NCBI RefSeq assembly: GCF_001419745.1
Contig: NZ_LIRJ01000050.1
Location: 1 to 35,113, forward strand
Reading direction: 5' to 3'
Origin: Streptomyces silaceus
Lineage (GTDB): Bacteria; Actinomycetota; Actinomycetes; Streptomycetales; Streptomycetaceae
Length of the DNA stretch: 35,113 nucleotides
Shown here: positions 26,247 to 34,731 of the stretch, in pieces
Layout: each line of letters opens with the position of its first letter
Position numbering within the stretch: the stretch's first letter is position 1
The notes under the pieces: generated by a model
Seen by the model: the letters and a program-made list of their open reading frames with translations, nothing else
Told to the model about the DNA's origin: nothing
Databases searched by the model: none
Position numbers and translations under genes: made by a program

Positions 26247-29200
26247 ATGACCGACACCGGCCAGGTCCCGGGCGAGGGACTGCCGGAGGGCGCAGGCAAC
26301 GGTGTACCTTCCGGGCCCGTGCAGGGCATGGGGGCACAGCAGCCGGGCGTTCCCGCACCGGGTGCGTACACCTTCGTGGACCCGGCCGACCCCGCCGAGA
26401 ACGTCGCCGATGACGACGACCTGCTCTTGATGCCGGGCGCCCAGGGGGCGTGGAGCGAGACGCAGGGGGCGCCGATGCACCACGGCCAGGTCCCGGGGCA
26501 CGGTCAGGCGCCGGGGCACGGGCCGGTTCCCGGACAGGCCCAGGGGCCGGTCCAGGGCGCCGGTCAGCCGCAGGCCGTCCCGGCCGCCCACGGTGCCCCC
26601 GTCGCGCAGGCCGCCCATGCCGCCCACCAGCCGGGTCCGCACGAGACCTCCGGACGGGACAGCGGCTCGGTCGACCTGAACGGCGTCCGGATGCCCGGTG
26701 CCGCGCCCGCCCCGTCCCACCCGTCGCCCGCCCGTCGCCCGCTGCACCGCGGCCCGGTCGTGCCCGACGGCACGGCCAGCCCCGTGCGGTCGCTCGCCGA
26801 CCGGGGCCCCGCCGGGGCGACGCCCCCGCAGCACCCCGCGCCGGCCCGTCACGCGGGTCCGCCCACGACCGGACCCGAGTACCTCGACATTCCGCGCGAC
26901 GACGCGGGCCTGCCGGGCCCGCAGCTCGGTGAGATCCCGCAGGGGGCCGCGCCGTGGTCCCCGCAGGGGCAGATGCCTCAGGCGCCCCAGGCGGCCCAGA
27001 CGGCGATGCCTCAGGAGCCGATGCCGCAGGGGCAGGGGGGCCAGGAGTCTTATCCCGCACCAGCAGAAACGGTCGTCCCAGGAGACGCAGGGGCCGCAGG
27101 GGTCGCAGAGGCCACGGGCGTCGCCGGTGGCTCGGGTGTCCCGGACGCCCCCGTCACCCAGGACGCCTCGGGTGTCACACAGGCACCTCAGTTCACGGAC
27201 GTACCGCAGACCGCGGACGCACCGCAGACGCCGGACGCGGCCTTCCCCGGGCAGCAGCCCGTCGAGCTCCCGGGCCAGGCCCAGGCGCAGTACGCCGGGC
27301 AGCACGGCGGCGAGCCGTATGCCGGTGAGCAGTACGGCGCCGACGCCGGGCAGGTCCCGCCGGCCGAGCAGCGGTTCGCCCCGGCCGAGCAGCAGTTCGC
27401 GATGGGGGAGCAGCCGGCGTTCGCCCAGGCCGTGCCCGCCGCCGTGGGCCAGTCGCCGTTCGCCGTCGCCTCCGCGCAGTCGTGGGACGGCGCGCAGGTC
27501 CCGCACGCCGCCGAGGCCGGCCAGGCCTTCGCCCCGGACGCCCTTCAGGGCGCGCCCGAGGGGCCCGTCGGCGCCGCGCACGACCCGCACGCCCCCCAGC
27601 AGGGGACCCCGCAGGACGGCGTCCCCGCGGACGGGCCGTTCCCCGGTGAGCCCGTCGGCGTCCAAGGTGCCCAGCCCATCGGCCAGTTCGTGCCGGTCGA
27701 GGGCACCGTCCCGACCACGCCCCACCTGGCCCCGACGCCTCCGCGCCCGCTGGTCGTCCCGCCGGAGGCCCTGGCCGCCGAGGCCCAGCCCGTCCAGGAG
27801 GCGGCAGCCGCCCCGGACGCGGTCGCCCCGGACACGGCCGTCGCGGACGCCGAGCAGCCCGCGCCCGCCGAGCCCCCGGCAGCCGACGCCCAGCAGCCCG
27901 CCGACGCGGCGGTCGCCCCCGTACCGCAGCCGGAAGCACCCGAGGCCGCGATGCCGGAGGCCGCGATCCCCGAGGCCGCCGCGCCCGAGGCCGTGCCCGC
28001 CGAGGCACCGGCCGCCGTCGACGAGGACCCGCACGCAGCGCAGCAGCCCGCCGCCGCGGTGCCCGCCCCGCGTGACGGCGCCGAGCCGGACGCCGCCGTC
28101 CAGGAGGGCGCCCCGGCCGAGGGCGCCGAGCCCGCCGAGGCGACGGCCGACCCCGCGGAGACCGGCGCGCCCGCCGTGTCCCCCGACACCCCGCAGACCC
28201 CGCAGGCGATGCCTGCGTCCTCGGTGGCCGACCGGGCCGAGTTCCCGGCCGCCCCCGAGACGGCCGACCCGGCCGAAGAGTTGGACGAGGCCGACGACGT
28301 CATCTCGTTCGAACCGATCGACGCGAACGAAGTGACCGAAGTGGCCGAAGCACCTGAGATGGCCGAAGCGCCTGAAGCACCCGAGACGACCGAGGCCCCC
28401 GAGCCCCTGGCCGCCGCCGCACCGGAGGCCCCCGAGCCGACCGGTACCCCCGAGGCGCAGGACGGCGCCGAGGTCCCCGAGCTCCTCGACGCCGAGGCGG
28501 CGGAGGCGGTGGACGCCGAGCACGCCGCGTTCACGGAGTACCCCGAGCCCGTGCCGTCCCCCGGCACCGCCGCCCCGGGCTACGCCGACGCCGAGCGCGA
28601 GGCCGTCCTGCGCGTGATGCGCGAGCGCCGCGACATCCGCAACGGCTTCCGCAACGACGCCATCCCGCACGAGGTGCTGCTCCGCGTCCTGGAGGCCGCG
28701 CACACCGCCCCCTCGGTCGGCCACTCCCAGCCGTGGGACTTCGTCGTCATCAAGTCCGCCGAGACCCGCCGGACCATGCACGAACTGGCGATGCGCCAGC
28801 GCGACGCGTACGCCAAGTCCCTGCCCAAGGGCCGCGCGAAGCAGTTCAAGGAACTGAAGATCGAGGCCATCCTCGACACCCCGGTGAACATCGTCGTCAC
28901 CGCCGACCCCACCCGCGGCGGCCGCCACACCCTCGGCCGGCACACCCAGCCGCAGATGGCCCCCTACTCCTCGGCGCTCGCCGTCGAGAACCTCTGGCTC
29001 GCCGCCCGCGCCGAAGGCCTCGGCGTCGGCTGGGTCAGCTTCTTCGACGAGCGCGAGATGGTCCGCGCCCTCGGCCTGCCCGAGCACCTCGAAGTCGTCG
29101 CCTACCTGTGTGTGGGATACGTCGACGAGTTCCCGGACGAGCCCGAGCTGATGCAGGCCGGCTGGTCCAAGCGCCGCCCGCTGTCCTGGGTCGTCCACGA

Positions 29201-30296
29201 GGAGACGTACGGCCGGCGCGCCCTGCCCGGAGAGGACCCGCACGACCTGCTCGCCGAGACCGTCGCGAACATCCGCCCGCTGGACGCCAAGGCGCTCGGC
29301 GAGGCGTGGGAACGCCAGAAGCGCATGACCAAGCCGCCGGGCGCGCTCGGCATGCTGGAGATCATCTCCGCACAGCTCTCGGGCCTGTCCCGGATGTGCC
29401 CGCCGCCGATCCCGGAGCCCGCGGCCGTCGCGATCTTCGCGGGCGACCACGGCGTGCACGCCCAGGGCGTCACCGCCTGGCCCCAGGAGGTGACCGCGCA
29501 GATGGTCGCCAACTTCCTCGGCGGCGGCGCGGTCTGCAACGCCTTCGCCAACCAGGTGGGCGCCGAGGTCTGCGTGATCGACGTCGGCGTGGCCAGCGAG
29601 CTGCCCGCGACCCCCGGCCTGCTGCCCCGCAAGGTCCGCGCGGGCACCGCCGACATGACGACCGGCCCCGCCCTGACCCGCGAAGAGGTCAAGGCGGCCG
29701 TCGAGGTCGGCATCGAGACGGCCCGCGACCTGGTGGCGGCGGGCAACAAGGCCCTGCTCACCGGCGAGATGGGCATCGCGAACACGACCGCGTCCGCGGC
29801 CCTGATCTCCGTCTACACCGACACCGACCCCGCCGAGGTCACCGGCCGGGGCACGGGCATCAACGACGAGATGCACACCCGCAAGGTCGAGGTCGTGCGC
29901 CGCGCCCTCGACCTCCACAAGCCCGACCCGGCGGACCCGATCGGCGTCCTCGCGGCGATCGGCGGCCTGGAGCACGCGGCGATGGTGGGCCTCCTCCTCG
30001 GCGGCGCCTCCCTGCGCACCCCGGTGATCCTGGACGGCGTGAGCGCCGGCGCCGCCGCCCTGGTGGCCCGCGCCATCGCCCCCGAGGTCCTCGCGGCCTG
30101 CATCGCGGGCCACCGCAGCGCCGAGCCGGGCCACGTGGCGGCCCTGAACAAGCTGGGCCTGCGCCCGCTGGTCGACCTGGACCTCCGCCTCGGCGAGGGC
30201 ACCGGCGCCCTGCTGGCCCTGCCGGTGGTCCAGAGCGCGGCCCGCGCGATGCACGAGGTGGCGACGTTCGACTCGGCGGGCGTCACCGAGAAGTAG
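26247..30296 (+). CDS. cobT: Fusion: long disordered N-terminus + BluB + CobT
   Basis: 1349 residues. Residues 1-778 are low complexity: Gln/Gly/Pro/His-rich to about 470, then Ala/Pro/Glu-rich with many PEA units. Small ordered-looking islands stand out: DDDDLLLMPGAQGAW (about 59-73), RRPLHRGP (163-170), VRSLADRGP (180-188), GPEYLDIP (209-216). Residues 779-1000 are BluB, the oxygen-dependent enzyme that breaks FMNH2 into 5,6-dimethylbenzimidazole (RRDIRNGF, SVGHSQPWDF, LGVGWVSFF). Residues 1005-1349 are CobT, which makes alpha-ribazole phosphate from it and nicotinate mononucleotide (FAGDHGVHAQGV, GEMGIANTTASAA, GRGTGINDE, catalytic Glu in RLGEGTGA). Producer and consumer of the base are thus on one chain. 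ATG 26247 has GAGGGG 6 nt upstream. The function of the 780-residue part is unknown. Confidence 0.92.
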   Translation: MTDTGQVPGEGLPEGAGNGVPSGPVQGMGAQQPGVPAPGAYTFVDPADPAENVADDDDLLLMPGAQGAWSETQGAPMHHGQVPGHGQAPGHGPVPGQAQGPVQGAGQPQAVPAAHGAPVAQAAHAAHQPGPHETSGRDSGSVDLNGVRMPGAAPAPSHPSPARRPLHRGPVVPDGTASPVRSLADRGPAGATPPQHPAPARHAGPPTTGPEYLDIPRDDAGLPGPQLGEIPQGAAPWSPQGQMPQAPQAAQTAMPQEPMPQGQGGQESYPAPAETVVPGDAGAAGVAEATGVAGGSGVPDAPVTQDASGVTQAPQFTDVPQTADAPQTPDAAFPGQQPVELPGQAQAQYAGQHGGEPYAGEQYGADAGQVPPAEQRFAPAEQQFAMGEQPAFAQAVPAAVGQSPFAVASAQSWDGAQVPHAAEAGQAFAPDALQGAPEGPVGAAHDPHAPQQGTPQDGVPADGPFPGEPVGVQGAQPIGQFVPVEGTVPTTPHLAPTPPRPLVVPPEALAAEAQPVQEAAAAPDAVAPDTAVADAEQPAPAEPPAADAQQPADAAVAPVPQPEAPEAAMPEAAIPEAAAPEAVPAEAPAAVDEDPHAAQQPAAAVPAPRDGAEPDAAVQEGAPAEGAEPAEATADPAETGAPAVSPDTPQTPQAMPASSVADRAEFPAAPETADPAEELDEADDVISFEPIDANEVTEVAEAPEMAEAPEAPETTEAPEPLAAAAPEAPEPTGTPEAQDGAEVPELLDAEAAEAVDAEHAAFTEYPEPVPSPGTAAPGYADAEREAVLRVMRERRDIRNGFRNDAIPHEVLLRVLEAAHTAPSVGHSQPWDFVVIKSAETRRTMHELAMRQRDAYAKSLPKGRAKQFKELKIEAILDTPVNIVVTADPTRGGRHTLGRHTQPQMAPYSSALAVENLWLAARAEGLGVGWVSFFDEREMVRALGLPEHLEVVAYLCVGYVDEFPDEPELMQAGWSKRRPLSWVVHEETYGRRALPGEDPHDLLAETVANIRPLDAKALGEAWERQKRMTKPPGALGMLEIISAQLSGLSRMCPPPIPEPAAVAIFAGDHGVHAQGVTAWPQEVTAQMVANFLGGGAVCNAFANQVGAEVCVIDVGVASELPATPGLLPRKVRAGTADMTTGPALTREEVKAAVEVGIETARDLVAAGNKALLTGEMGIANTTASAALISVYTDTDPAEVTGRGTGINDEMHTRKVEVVRRALDLHKPDPADPIGVLAAIGGLEHAAMVGLLLGGASLRTPVILDGVSAGAAALVARAIAPEVLAACIAGHRSAEPGHVAALNKLGLRPLVDLDLRLGEGTGALLALPVVQSAARAMHEVATFDSAGVTEK

Positions 30297-30303
30297 GAGG
30301 GAC

Positions 30304-30359
30304 GCCCACCCTGCCGCCCCGTTCGTGGGCAGGTGTTCCGCACGGCGGAACGGGTGGGC
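30304..30359 (+). ncRNA. Candidate three-way-junction RNA before the precorrin-2 genes
   Basis: GCCCACC (30304-30310) pairs with GGTGGGC (30353-30359). Inside it sit CTGCC/GGCAG (30311-30315 with 30328-30332) and GTTCCGC/GCGGAAC (30335-30341 with 30345-30351, loop ACG), leaving only 2- and 1-nt linkers. GCCCAC can instead pair with GTGGGC at 30325-30330, so two exclusive folds exist. It begins 8 bp after the cobT stop. It could be a terminator, an RNA stability element or a regulatory leader. Confidence 0.35.
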
Positions 30360-30387
30360 ACGTACGCCCACGGTCCGCAGACGAACG

Positions 30388-30440
30388 ACGGGGTCCGGGG
30401 CGAAGCCCCGGTTGTCGGGAAGGGGCGGGCCAGGGGAAAG
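30388..30440 (+). repeat. Second type of Streptomyces intergenic repeat
   Basis: A GGGGTCCGGGGCGAAGCCCC-type block with the perfect hairpin CCGGGGC-GAA-GCCCCGG (30395-30411), followed by GGTTGTCGGGAAGGGGCGGG. I recognise this block as common between Streptomyces genes. It may act as a transcription terminator or processing site. Confidence 0.55.
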
Positions 30441-30539
30441 ACACACCCACCCGCCCCCGCCATACTGAACCCGCACGTCAAACCAGCCGCCCCACCGTCG
30501 CAGCGGCCCCGCAACGCCCCGCACGAGGAGCCCCCAGCC

Positions 30540-31778
30540 ATGTCCACGGCCGAAAACCCCGCCTACCCCGTCGGCCTCCGCCTGACAGCCCGCCGCGTCG
30601 TCGTCCTCGGCGGCGGCCAGGTCGCCCAGCGCCGCCTCCCGGCCCTGATCAAGGCAGGCGCGGACATCCTCCTCGTATCCCCGTCCGCGACCCCCTCCGT
30701 GGAAGCGATGGCCGACGCGGGCGAGATCACCTGGACCCGGCGCCGCTACCAGCCCGGCGACCTCCGGAACGCCTGGTACGCCCTCATCGCCACCAGCGAC
30801 GCGGAGGCGAACACCCAGGCATCGGCGGAGGCCGAGGAGCAGCGCGTCTGGTGCGTCCGCTCCGACGACGCCGAGGCCGCCACCGCCTGGACCCCGGCCA
30901 CCGGCCGCTCCGAGGGCGTCACGGTCGCCGTCCTCTCCTCCGACCTGCACGACCGCGATCCGCGCCGCACCGCCGCCATCCGCGACGCGGTCGTCGAGGG
31001 CCTGCGCGACGGCAGCCTGGTCGCCCCCCACCTGCGCACCCGTACGGCCGGTGTCGCCCTGGTCGGCGGCGGTCCCGGCGACCCGGACCTCATCACGGTC
31101 CGCGGCCGCAGGCTGCTCGCCGCCGCCGACGTCGTCATCGCCGACCGCCTCGGCCCCCGCGACCTCCTCGACGAGCTGCCCCCGCACGTCGAGGTCATCG
31201 ACGCGGCGAAGATCCCCTACGGCCGCTTCATGGCCCAGGAGGCGATCAACAACGCCCTGATCGAGCACGCCAAGCAGGGCAAGGCCGTCGTCCGCCTCAA
31301 GGGCGGCGACCCCTACGTCTACGGCCGCGGCATGGAGGAGCTCCAGGCGCTCGCCGAGGCGGGCATCACCTGCACGGTCGTCCCCGGCATCTCCAGCTCG
31401 ATCTCGGTGCCCTCGGCGGCCGGCATCCCGGTCACCCACCGGGGCGTCGCCCATGAGTTCACCGTGGTCAGCGGCCATGTGGCGCCGGACGACGAGCGCT
31501 CCCTGGTCGACTGGGAGTCCCTGGCCAAGCTGCGCGGCACCCTCGTGGTCCTCATGGGCGTCGACAAGATCGGCAAGATCGCGGCGGCCCTGATCGCCCA
31601 CGGCAAGGCGGCCGACACCCCGCTCGCCCTGATCCAGGAGGGCACGACGGCCGCCCAGCGCCGCGTCGACGCGACGCTCGGCACGGTCGCCGAGGCGGTC
31701 CGCACCCACGAGGTGAAGCCCCCGGCGGTCATCGTCATCGGCGACGTCGTGAACGTCGGCCCGCCGACCACCGTCTGA
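30540..31778 (+). CDS. cobA: Precorrin-2 dehydrogenase / uroporphyrinogen-III C-methyltransferase fusion
   Basis: 412 residues. Residues about 8-160 resemble the N-terminal dehydrogenase part of CysG, with the NAD motif VVVLGGGQVAQRR (20-32). Residues about 170-405 are the SAM-dependent methyltransferase: VALVGGGPGDPDLITVRG (from 172), VRLKGGDPYVYGRGMEE, and SVPSAAGIPVTHRG. It methylates uroporphyrinogen III at C2 and C7 to precorrin-2, the branch point to siroheme and cobalamin, and may oxidise it to sirohydrochlorin. It is shorter than E. coli CysG (457), so the ferrochelatase segment may be reduced. ATG 30540 has GAGGAG 9 nt upstream; the longer frame from 30333 covers the hairpin region and is rejected. 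Confidence 0.93.
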   Translation: MSTAENPAYPVGLRLTARRVVVLGGGQVAQRRLPALIKAGADILLVSPSATPSVEAMADAGEITWTRRRYQPGDLRNAWYALIATSDAEANTQASAEAEEQRVWCVRSDDAEAATAWTPATGRSEGVTVAVLSSDLHDRDPRRTAAIRDAVVEGLRDGSLVAPHLRTRTAGVALVGGGPGDPDLITVRGRRLLAAADVVIADRLGPRDLLDELPPHVEVIDAAKIPYGRFMAQEAINNALIEHAKQGKAVVRLKGGDPYVYGRGMEELQALAEAGITCTVVPGISSSISVPSAAGIPVTHRGVAHEFTVVSGHVAPDDERSLVDWESLAKLRGTLVVLMGVDKIGKIAAALIAHGKAADTPLALIQEGTTAAQRRVDATLGTVAEAVRTHEVKPPAVIVIGDVVNVGPPTTV

Positions 31779-31831
31779 CCGGCCCGCACCACCCGCACGT
31801 AACCAGCGGTAACGGAACCCGTTCCCAGCCG

Positions 31832-31860
31832 TTGGCACCACACCCAGGACAAGGCAGTAT
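31832..31860 (+). promoter_or_regulatory. Predicted leaderless promoter of the RNA methyltransferase gene
   Basis: TTGGCA (31832-31837), a 17-bp spacer and CAGTAT (31855-31860, fitting the Streptomyces -10 pattern xAGxxT). The -10 ends 6 nt before the GTG at 31867, which has no ribosome site. Confidence 0.55.
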
Positions 31861-31866
31861 CACCCT

Positions 31867-32685
31867 GTGGCTGATCTCATCACCGTCGACGACCCCGACG
31901 ACCCCCGCCTGCGCGACTACACGGGCCTGACCGACGTCGAACTGCGCCGCAAGCGCGAACCGGCCGAGGGCCTGTTCATCGCGGAGGGCGAGAAGGTCAT
32001 CAGACGGGCCAAGGACGCCGGTTACGAGATGCGCTCGATGCTGCTCTCGGCCAAGTGGGTCGACGTCATGCGCGACGTCATCGACGAACTCCCGGCTCCC
32101 GTGTACGCGGTGAGCCCGGAGCTCGCCGAGCGGGTCACCGGCTACCACGTGCACCGCGGCGCCCTCGCCTCCATGCAGCGCAAGCCGCTGCCGACCGCCG
32201 ACGAACTCCTCGCGACCACCCGCCGTGTGGTCGTCATGGAGGCGGTCAACGACCACACGAACATCGGCGCGATCTTCCGCTCCGCGGCCGCCCTCGGCAT
32301 GGACGCGGTGCTGCTCTCCCCGGACTGCGCCGACCCGCTCTACCGCCGCTCCGTGAAGGTCTCGATGGGCGCGGTCTTCTCCGTTCCGTACGCCCGTCTG
32401 GAGTCCTGGCCCAAGGGTCTGGAGGGGGTGCGCGAGGCGGGCTTCAACCTGCTCGCCCTCACCCCCGACGAGAAGGCCACCTCCCTCGACGAGGCGGCCC
32501 CGCACCGCATGGACCGCGTCGCGCTGATGCTCGGCGCGGAGGGCGACGGCCTCTCCACCCAGGCGCTGGTCGCCGCCGACGAATGGGTCCGCATCCCGAT
32601 GGCCCACGGCGTGGACTCGCTCAACGTGGGAGCGGCCGCGGCGGTCGCGTTCTACGCCGTGGCGACGGGCCGCCCGCAGTCGTGA
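31867..32685 (+). CDS. SpoU/TrmH-family RNA 2'-O-methyltransferase
   Basis: 272 residues. The three SPOUT motifs are clear: motif 1 NDHTNIGAIFRSAAALGMDAVLL, motif 2 LMLGAEGDGLS, motif 3 IPMAHGVDSLNVGAAAAVAFYA, forming the trefoil-knot SAM site in the C-terminal half. The N-terminal ~100 residues match the substrate-binding domain (GLFIAEGEKVIRRA). The target nucleotide, in rRNA or tRNA, cannot be told; resistance-type 23S methylases such as Tsr share this fold. GTG 31867 probably opens a leaderless mRNA. A 12-bp terminator begins 4 bp after the stop. Converges on the kinase gene. Confidence 0.93.
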   Translation: MADLITVDDPDDPRLRDYTGLTDVELRRKREPAEGLFIAEGEKVIRRAKDAGYEMRSMLLSAKWVDVMRDVIDELPAPVYAVSPELAERVTGYHVHRGALASMQRKPLPTADELLATTRRVVVMEAVNDHTNIGAIFRSAAALGMDAVLLSPDCADPLYRRSVKVSMGAVFSVPYARLESWPKGLEGVREAGFNLLALTPDEKATSLDEAAPHRMDRVALMLGAEGDGLSTQALVAADEWVRIPMAHGVDSLNVGAAAAVAFYAVATGRPQS

Positions 32686-32688
32686 CCC

Positions 32689-32716
32689 GGCCGGGCGCGG
32701 GAATCCGCGCCCGGCC
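32689..32716. terminator. Bidirectional 12-bp hairpin between RNA methyltransferase and kinase genes
   Basis: Arms 32689-32700 and 32705-32716 are fully complementary around GAAT. It starts 4 bp after one stop codon and ends 11 bp before the stop of the opposing gene. Confidence 0.85.
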
Positions 32717-32727
32717 CGCGGGAGCGC

Positions 32728-34062
32728 CTAGTCGGTCCGCTCCATCGTCGACTCGAAGTGCTCGGACATCACCTGTCCGTCCAGCGGCTGGTACGTCGCC
32801 CGGTCCCTCGGGTCCGGTCCACCGCCGCCGTCCATGCCCCGCGCAGGCCCCTGGCACCCCTGCGCCGCCGCGATGGCCAGCGCCACCAGCAGCGTCACGA
32901 CCACGAACACGAAGAGCCGCTGCCGCAGCAGCCGCGGATTGGCGGGCCCGCGCCGTCCCGTGCCGGTGGTGCGGGGGCCCTGCCGCCCGGTGCCGCTGCG
33001 CGGGGCGGGCCTGCTGCCGGAGCGCGTGGAGTTGCGGGACGGCGCGGGCCGGGAGCCGGACCGCGGGCCGTTCGGCCGCGAAGCGCCCGGCCGTGAGCCG
33101 CTGGGCCGCGGCGTGGGCGTGGCCCCCGGGCCGGGCCGCCGCTGGGTGCGCTGGTCGGCGTAGCTCTCGGCGAGCCGGCCCGTGGGCCGGTCGTGGTCCT
33201 GGCGCGGCGCGGGCGGGCGCACGTCACCGAGCCCCTGCGCCTCGCGGGCCGCGATCTCCTTGAGCCGCAGCGACAGTTGGAGCGTGCTCGGCCGCTCCTC
33301 CGGATCCTTGGCGAGACAGGCCCTGATCAGCGGCGCGAGCGCGTCGGGCACGCCGTGCAGCTGCGCCTCCTCGTGCACCACGCGGTAGAGCATGACCTCG
33401 GAACTGCCGTGCCCGAAGGGTGAGTCCGCCATGCCCGCGTACGCGAGCGTGGCGCCCAGCGCGAAGACGTCGGTGGCGGGCGTGACCGCGGCGCCGCGCA
33501 CCTGTTCGGGCGCGAGGAATCCGGGCGAGCCGACGGCCGTGCCGACGTGCGTCAGGGTGGAGGCGCCGGTGGCCCAGGCGATGCCGAAGTCGATGATCCG
33601 GGGCCCCTTGGGGGACAGCAGGATGTTCGACGGCTTGAGGTCGCGGTGGACGACACCGGCCTCGTGCACGGCCACGAGCCCCTCGGCGAGCGCCGAGCCG
33701 ACCACGGCCACCTCGGCCGCGGACAGCGGCCCCTCGGCGGCGACCTTGTCGTGCAGGGAGGGCCCGGGGACGTACTGCGTGGCGAACCACGGCCGGTCCG
33801 CGTCGAGATCGGCGGCCACGAGCCGGGCCGTGCAGCCGCCGCGGATGCGCCGGGCCGCCGACACCTCGCGGGCGAACCGCGAGCGGAACTCCTGGTCCTC
33901 CGCCAGGTCGGGCCGGATCACCTTCAGGGCGACGCGCTGCCCCCGCCGGTCCGACCCCAGATAGACGACCCCCATGCCGCCGGCGCCCAGGCGCCTGTGC
34001 AACCTGAACGAGCCGACGACACGCGGGTCCTCGCGCCGGAGCCGCATCATCGCCATGTCCAT
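32728..34062 (-). CDS. Membrane-anchored Ser/Thr protein kinase (Hanks type)
   Basis: 444 residues from ATG 34062. The kinase domain spans about 18-275: glycine loop LGAGGMGVVY (25-34), ATP lysine K47 in VALKVI, catalytic loop VVHRDLKPSN, DFG in IIDFGIAW, activation segment with GSPGFLAPEQ. A basic Arg/Pro/Ser/Gly-rich linker (about 290-378) follows, then one TM helix (about 381-401) and a short outside tail of about 43 residues with no PASTA or other sensor domain. Thus it probably autophosphorylates and signals from the membrane without a large ligand domain. GTG 34092 and ATG 34056 are other possible starts; none has a strong Shine-Dalgarno. Confidence 0.93.
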   Translation of the reverse strand: MDMAMMRLRREDPRVVGSFRLHRRLGAGGMGVVYLGSDRRGQRVALKVIRPDLAEDQEFRSRFAREVSAARRIRGGCTARLVAADLDADRPWFATQYVPGPSLHDKVAAEGPLSAAEVAVVGSALAEGLVAVHEAGVVHRDLKPSNILLSPKGPRIIDFGIAWATGASTLTHVGTAVGSPGFLAPEQVRGAAVTPATDVFALGATLAYAGMADSPFGHGSSEVMLYRVVHEEAQLHGVPDALAPLIRACLAKDPEERPSTLQLSLRLKEIAAREAQGLGDVRPPAPRQDHDRPTGRLAESYADQRTQRRPGPGATPTPRPSGSRPGASRPNGPRSGSRPAPSRNSTRSGSRPAPRSGTGRQGPRTTGTGRRGPANPRLLRQRLFVFVVVTLLVALAIAAAQGCQGPARGMDGGGGPDPRDRATYQPLDGQVMSEHFESTMERTD

Positions 34063-34258
34063 CCCCGCTACCCGGTCCGTCTGACGAGCCACAGCTTACG
34101 TTTCCGCGGCCGGGCACGTGCAGAGGCCGCGCCCTCGCGGGGCGATCGATTGTCAGTGCCAGGTGGGAAACTTGAAGAGTGGTCAGGGCACGGGGGACAG
34201 GGGGCCGTTGACGCCATCCCGATCCCCAACCATCCATCGCTGAAGGGGGATTGATCCC

Positions 34259-34525
34259 GTGAAGGGTGATCGCGTGGAGATCGTCGTGGACGCCGGTGAC
34301 ACGACGCGTACGTACGAAGTGGTGGCGAGCCGGGCGGGCCGCCGGGTGGAGACGGCGGTCCGCAGGGGAGTGGTGGAAGTGAGCGAAGTCACCCGCAGCG
34401 GCTCCGTGGTGCGTACGGCCCGGTTCATGGCCACCCGCGTCCTGGCCCTGGTCGAGCAGCCCGTCCCGAGGGAGGACAGCTCCGAGGCCGCGGCCCGTCC
34501 CCTCCGGGAAGACCCCGAGTCCTAG
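34259..34525 (+). CDS. Small conserved-looking protein of unknown function
   Basis: 88 residues starting MKGDRVEIVVDAGDTTRTYE. GTG 34259 is preceded by a strong AAGGGGGA at 8-nt spacing, which supports real translation. The first 65 residues are predicted beta-rich (VEIVVDAG, TYEVVASRAGRRVETAVRRG, VVEVSEVTRSGSVVRTARFM) and the tail is acidic and flexible. No TM helix, no signal. No known domain recognised; it could be a small nucleic-acid-binding or structural protein. It diverges from the kinase gene across about 196 bp. Confidence 0.75.
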   Translation: MKGDRVEIVVDAGDTTRTYEVVASRAGRRVETAVRRGVVEVSEVTRSGSVVRTARFMATRVLALVEQPVPREDSSEAAARPLREDPES

Positions 34526-34628
34526 GACCCCGTCTCCACCCACGGGAGTACACCGGCGGCGATCGGTCATCCTCCGGGAGGCCAGGCAATCGGTACGAGG
34601 GCATGACGTCCGGCACCCCGCGCGCGCC

Positions 34629-34634
34629 TAGATT
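34629..34634 (+). promoter_or_regulatory. Candidate -10 of the small membrane protein gene
   Basis: TAGATT in a locally AT-rich spot (CCTAGATTTGAGG). A -35 is not clear; ATGACG at 34603-34608 would give a 20-bp spacer. This implies a 5' UTR of about 90 nt containing the hairpin at 34643-34688. Confidence 0.35.
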
Positions 34635-34642
34635 TGAGGTCA

Positions 34643-34688
34643 AGCGGCGGGTGCAGCACTCGTCCCCCGAGGTCAGACACCCGCCGCT
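34643..34688 (+). promoter_or_regulatory. Long 5' UTR hairpin before the small membrane protein gene
   Basis: AGCGGCGGGTG (34643-34653) pairs perfectly with CACCCGCCGCT (34678-34688). The 24-nt loop holds a second small stem CTCG/CGAG (34659-34662 with 34668-34671). It starts just after the likely -10 and ends 32 nt before the Shine-Dalgarno, so it does not cover the ribosome site directly. Confidence 0.5.
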
Positions 34689-34731
34689 GCCAGATCAACA
34701 ACGAGAACAACGAATCGTCAGGAGAGGAACC

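Noticed and set aside
26241..31841. A 1866-residue leftward open frame opposite the BluB-CobT and cobA genes
   Set aside because: Its translation is Gly/Arg/Val-rich with no recognisable domain, and it is the complement of strongly coding rightward genes with clear motifs. In very GC-rich DNA the opposite strand often stays open.
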